A stretch of DNA of 64,000 bases from contig JBBSFB010000020.1 of the NCBI GenBank assembly GCA_038239145.1, positions 5,753-69,752 of the forward strand, written 5' to 3'. The stretch comes from PALSA-610 sp038239145 (GTDB lineage Bacteria > Actinomycetota > Acidimicrobiia > IMCC26256 > PALSA-610). The notes beneath the pieces were generated by a model. It did no database searches and was not told the origin of the DNA. It worked only from the letters and a program-made list of their open reading frames with translations. Shown here one piece after another: positions 61,048-64,000 of the stretch. The translations under genes were made by a program, and so were the position numbers. The stretch's first letter is position 1. The number at the start of each line of letters is the position of its first letter.

Positions 61048-61640
61048 TCGCGACAATGGACACGCGCACCTGGTGGTGGATCACTCGCGCCGGCGGAATC
61101 GTCGCGTGGGTTGTCGTCGCAGTGGCCGTCGTGTTCGGGCTGCTCGCGTCGACAAAGTTGATCCGGAGGCGCGGCGTCCCGGCGTGGGTCCTCGATCTGC
61201 ACCGCTATCTCGGCACACTGACAATCGTCTTCGTCGCAATCCACGTCGCCGCGATCTGGCTGGACTCCTTCGTGAGATTCGACGCGCAGCAGCTTTTCGT
61301 CCCGTTCGCATCGAACTGGCGGCCACACGCAGTCGCGTGGGGAATCCTTAGTACATATCTTCTCGTCGCAGTGCAGACAACGTCGTGGGTGATGCGCAAG
61401 CTGCCGCGAAAACTGTGGCATCGCGTTCACGTGCTGAGCTTGCCGATGCTTGTCATGGCCACGGTGCACGGGTTCCTCGCCGGCACTGACCGGGCCAATC
61501 GCGCCGTGCAATGGAGCGCGTTCGCGATTGGCCTGGTTGTCATCTTCCTGCTCGCGATACGACTCCTCACGCCGTCGAAGAACCCGGCGCCGAAGGCAGT
61601 AGGCGCGCGAAGCAGACCGCGGGAGGATGTCGCGGTTTGA
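61044..61640 (+). CDS. Ferric-reductase-like transmembrane protein
   Basis: A 198-residue protein with about five to six helices. The heme ligands are in LDLHRYLGTLTIVFVAIHVA and LWHRVHVLSLPMLVMATVHG, the His-x(13)-His pattern of ferric-reductase/YedZ-type domains. It probably passes electrons across the membrane through two hemes. GTG 61044 overlaps the apbE stop as GTGA, so they are coupled; ATG 61056 is an alternative start. Together with ApbE it suggests a flavin/heme electron chain. Confidence 0.88.
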   Translation: MIATMDTRTWWWITRAGGIVAWVVVAVAVVFGLLASTKLIRRRGVPAWVLDLHRYLGTLTIVFVAIHVAAIWLDSFVRFDAQQLFVPFASNWRPHAVAWGILSTYLLVAVQTTSWVMRKLPRKLWHRVHVLSLPMLVMATVHGFLAGTDRANRAVQWSAFAIGLVVIFLLAIRLLTPSKNPAPKAVGARSRPREDVAV

Positions 61641-61799
61641 CAGGCTCGGTTCATCGCGCTGCCGGTAACCGGCGGGCGGCGGTGCTTCGAAGACCTGCAA
61701 GTCGACCGAGACGTTCGCTTCCGTCTGTCTCGTACGCGCAGGCATCCGTCGGATATGTGCACGTCCGCTGCGCAGGCTCGATTCGCTGTCCGGGTCCGG

Positions 61800-61953
61800 C
61801 GGCATCGATCCCTCGCGCACGGATTCGGCAAGGTTGCGCGCGCCCTCACTTTGCGGGCGATCCCATTCGGAGAAGTTCACGGCGGCGCGGCCATCGTTGA
61901 CGTGGCTCGTCAACCACCACGACAAGGGAGCAAGATGCCCATACCACGGCGTC
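61800..61953 (-). pseudogene. Heme-binding protein fragment, 154-bp direct repeat copy 2
   Basis: The minus strand encodes KTPWYGHLAPLSWWLTSHVN and AAVNFSEWDRPQSEGARNLA, then stops matching at both ends. It is the same block as 55922-56075, in the same orientation. It lacks the heme CxxCH, the anchor and the C-terminus, so it is not a gene. It probably marks an old duplication or insertion boundary. Confidence 0.85.
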
Positions 61954-61977
61954 CGAAGAGCGTACGAGCCGCCACGT

Positions 61978-62199
61978 TCACTTCGGTTTCACCCGATCGT
62001 TCGGAACCGTGAACATGGTCTGCCCGTTGATGTCGCCCAGCATCTCGACCGTGGTGGTTCCCGCGGCCGGATCGATGCTGACAACGTGACCGCCGATCGT
62101 CACGGCTTCCAACGTGGATCCATCTGCCATCCTCAGCCTCTCAATCGAGATGTCCACCAAGTCTCCGACTCTGTGCGCCATGGCCTCACCGTCGGTCAT
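61978..62199 (-). CDS. Hypothetical 73-residue protein
   Basis: The protein reads MAHRVGDLVDISIERLRMAD, GSTLEAVTIGGHVVSIDPAA and GTTTVEMLGDINGQTMFTVP, a compact all-beta pattern. There is no signal or membrane segment. No family is recognised. ATG 62199 or 62181 may start it. Confidence 0.6.
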   Translation of the reverse strand: MTDGEAMAHRVGDLVDISIERLRMADGSTLEAVTIGGHVVSIDPAAGTTTVEMLGDINGQTMFTVPNDRVKPK

Positions 62200-62271
62200 T
62201 GATTCGCACCCAGCTATATCGTCGGCAGAAGCCGAGCGCAGATATCGCCGTAGTGCCTACCTATTCAAGAA

Positions 62272-62454
62272 CTACACAGCGGACACCGCCAGAGACGCAC
62301 CGCCCAACACGCCAGGGCCGAAGGTCCCCGAGCCGCGACGGCGGCGGAGAATCCACCGAAGGGCCGCTTCGCGAAGGACGAACGACCCTGCCGCGGTGCC
62401 GAGAAACGCCTCAGGATCGGGCGTGAGGGTGACGCCTTTCGAGATGAGCGGCAT
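62272..62454 (-). CDS. Possible small protein, uncertain
   Basis: A 60-residue frame reads TPDPEAFLGTAAGSFVLREA and then ALRWILRRRRGSGTFGPGVL. Composition is protein-like but no ribosome site precedes its ATG, and it lies in a leader region opposite the next gene. It is listed because nothing else explains the interval. Confidence 0.35.
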   Translation of the reverse strand: MPLISKGVTLTPDPEAFLGTAAGSFVLREAALRWILRRRRGSGTFGPGVLGGASLAVSAV

Positions 62455-62472
62455 ACGCGAGAGGAGACGACA

Positions 62473-62871
62473 ATGACCAGCCCGCTTCGAATGGCAGATG
62501 AGGCCGAGCGTTACGCCCTTTTGCACAGTCGGAGGCTAGGACGGGTCGGAGTCCATCTCGCTGTTGAGATCACGATCTTTCCCGTGTCCTACGCGGTGAC
62601 GGAACGCGACATCGTCTTTCGCACCGGACCCGGCACCAAACTCAGCGCGGCCCTCCTCGGAACCCGGGTCGCGTTCGAGGCCGACAAAGCGTCGCCGGGT
62701 TGGAGTGTCCTCGACCGGGGACACGCGCACGAGATCGTCGAGCATGACGAGAAGGTGCACGCTCCGTCGCGACTCGGACACGATTGGCCGGCCGGAGAGC
62801 GAAATCAGTTCGTCCGGATCACAGCCGGGCAAGTCACAGGCCGGCGACTCGCCGAGCAGGCTTCGCGATGA
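62473..62871 (+). CDS. Pyridoxamine 5'-phosphate oxidase-fold protein
   Basis: A 132-residue split-barrel protein. LLHSRRLGRVGVHLAVEITI, FPVSYAVTERDIVFRTGPGT and KLSAALLGTRVAFEADKASP match the PNPOx-like/flavin-binding family. Such proteins bind FMN, F420 or heme. It is close to Rv-type nitroreductase-like small proteins in length. The ATG follows AGGAG with six bases. It overlaps the hydrolase gene in ATGA. Confidence 0.9.
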   Translation: MTSPLRMADEAERYALLHSRRLGRVGVHLAVEITIFPVSYAVTERDIVFRTGPGTKLSAALLGTRVAFEADKASPGWSVLDRGHAHEIVEHDEKVHAPSRLGHDWPAGERNQFVRITAGQVTGRRLAEQASR

Positions 62872-63899
62872 GATCTGCGACCAAACGAATCGCGGCGATT
62901 CTGGGAACCGGCGCGGTCGCCGCGGCAGCGGCTGCCGGTGCCGCGGAGCCCACCGTCCGCACGGAGCTGAAGCGGCTGCGCCGCTTCAGCCGAGCGATGG
63001 ATGTCTCCGCCGCGGGAACCCCGACGCCGCCGTCGCTGCCGGCCGGCCGGATCGTACCGGTGCCGAACGTCGGCGAGCTGTTCGTCCGCGACACGGGCGA
63101 GGACGGCAGAACTGCAGTATTGCTACTGCACGGCTGGGGCGCCACGGCTGACGTCAACTTCTTTACTGCGTATTCGGCGTTCGCCGACACCTACCGGGTC
63201 ATCGCCCTCGACCATCGCGGCCACGGCCGCGGCCTGCGGGCCGCGACACCGTTCACGCTGGAGGATTGCGCGGACGACGCGGCTGCCCTCTTGGGGGAAC
63301 TCGTGCTCGAGGACGCGGTCGTGGTCGGCTATTCGATGGGCGGCCCGATCGCGCTGTTGCTGGCCCAGCGTCACCCCGACCGCGTCGCCGGCCTTGTGCT
63401 CGAGGCGACGGCACTGTCCTTCAACGACGAACTGCGCGAGCGCGTCTTGTGGCGAGGATTGAACCTGGTCGCAGCCGGGCTGCGCCACGGCCGCGGTGAT
63501 GGCGTGCTGCAGCGGGCGTTGCGCGAGGCGATCGACCGGCAACCTGCACTCGATCCGTATCGCGCCTGGATCGCGGGCGAGCTCCGGCGCGGCAACATTG
63601 CCGACTTCGTGGCAGCCGGTCGGGCCCTGAGTCGTTTCGACGGCCGCGGCGTCGCCGCCACCATCGACGTGCCGGTCGCGGTCGTGGTGACAATCGATGA
63701 CCGCCTCGTCCCGCCGCGCAAACAGCGTGCGCTGGCCGGAGCTATCGATGCCACCGTCTTCGAACTGGCCGGCGACCACGACACACCCATCGTCGGAGGA
63801 GCCGTGTTCGGGAGGGTCACCCGCGCCGCCGTCGACCACGTCGCCGGTCACCGGGCGCCGCTGACGCCCGCGCTCGAGACGTCCGAAGCTCGGAGTTAG
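62868..63899 (+). CDS. Alpha/beta hydrolase with N-terminal hydrophobic segment
   Basis: A 343-residue protein. Residues 1-25 are basic then Ala/Gly-rich, perhaps a signal or anchor. The fold starts at LFVRDTGEDGRTAVLLLHGW, passes through RVIALDHRGHGRGLR and has the nucleophile elbow VVVGYSMGGPIALLLAQRHP. The catalytic acid is probably the Asp in VVTIDDRLVPPRKQ and the His in AGDHDTPIVGGAVFG. It overlaps the preceding gene in ATGA. Esterase or lipase substrate unknown. Confidence 0.92.
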   Translation: MRSATKRIAAILGTGAVAAAAAAGAAEPTVRTELKRLRRFSRAMDVSAAGTPTPPSLPAGRIVPVPNVGELFVRDTGEDGRTAVLLLHGWGATADVNFFTAYSAFADTYRVIALDHRGHGRGLRAATPFTLEDCADDAAALLGELVLEDAVVVGYSMGGPIALLLAQRHPDRVAGLVLEATALSFNDELRERVLWRGLNLVAAGLRHGRGDGVLQRALREAIDRQPALDPYRAWIAGELRRGNIADFVAAGRALSRFDGRGVAATIDVPVAVVVTIDDRLVPPRKQRALAGAIDATVFELAGDHDTPIVGGAVFGRVTRAAVDHVAGHRAPLTPALETSEARS

Positions 63900-64000
63900 C
63901 AGCGGAGCACCGAACGTTCCGGAACGGGAGTCCCTGGTCGCCGGGTGGCAACTGCACAACTTTCCTGCGCCATGAGTGTTGTGATGAACAGCCCTAGTGC

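Noticed and set aside
59913..61925. Minus-strand frame of 670 codons
   Set aside because: Antisense to apbE and the reductase gene. Only its first residues are real, and those belong to the 154-bp heme-protein repeat.

Overview
The window is high-GC DNA from an actinobacterium, most likely Acidimicrobiia or a close relative. I infer this from strong G/C third-position codon use, GTG/TTG starts, ANTAR and MMPL proteins, AurF-like and LLM-type oxidoreductases, and secreted proteins built from 42-residue repeats around the core GYWLVARDGGIFSFGDA, which I associate with Acidimicrobiia. Coding is dense with frequent strand switching. No rRNA, tRNA, prophage, intact insertion sequence or CRISPR array was recognised.

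Layout. 0-11 kb: partial msrA, a LysR regulator with a TauE-type exporter, a DUF4185-like repeat protein, an SDR relic, an FtsX-type permease without a neighbouring ATPase, and a MarR/MMPL exporter pair. 11-19 kb: metabolic genes (LLM oxidoreductase, YcaQ-like protein, SDR, pirin, DUF427), an MscS channel and a second repeat protein. 19.3-23.8 kb: a large tandem class III nucleotide cyclase with ATPase and TPR-like regions, followed 15 bp later by a small membrane protein resembling the Pycsar effector PycTM. This is the best candidate for an undescribed system here. 24-31 kb: PH-like protein, glycosidase-like TIM barrel, GNAT and a PAS-GGDEF protein. 30.8-36.5 kb: Erm-like methyltransferase, two GAF-ANTAR regulators, and a diguanylate cyclase next to a degraded copy of its own output domain. 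36.6-50 kb: TrmL, RDD, methyltransferases, a Calx-beta secreted protein, a thiolase/DUF35 pair and a lipoprotein SGNH hydrolase. 50-56 kb: Tat phosphoesterase, a cluster of gene fragments, and a MerR/AurF-like pair. 56-62 kb: a two-component system and an ApbE/ferric-reductase-like module, flanked by a 154-bp direct repeat made from part of a heme-binding-protein gene. 62-64 kb: flavin/PLP-oxidase-fold protein and an alpha/beta hydrolase.

Two themes recur. First, nucleotide second-messenger signalling is rich: the cyclase, two intact GGDEF proteins and one relic. Second, about a dozen genes carry frameshifts or internal deletions, while several very long genes nearby are intact. Sites with several indels or a large internal deletion look like genuine decay. 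Single-indel sites could also be sequencing errors. All family names come from motif recognition; no database search was possible.
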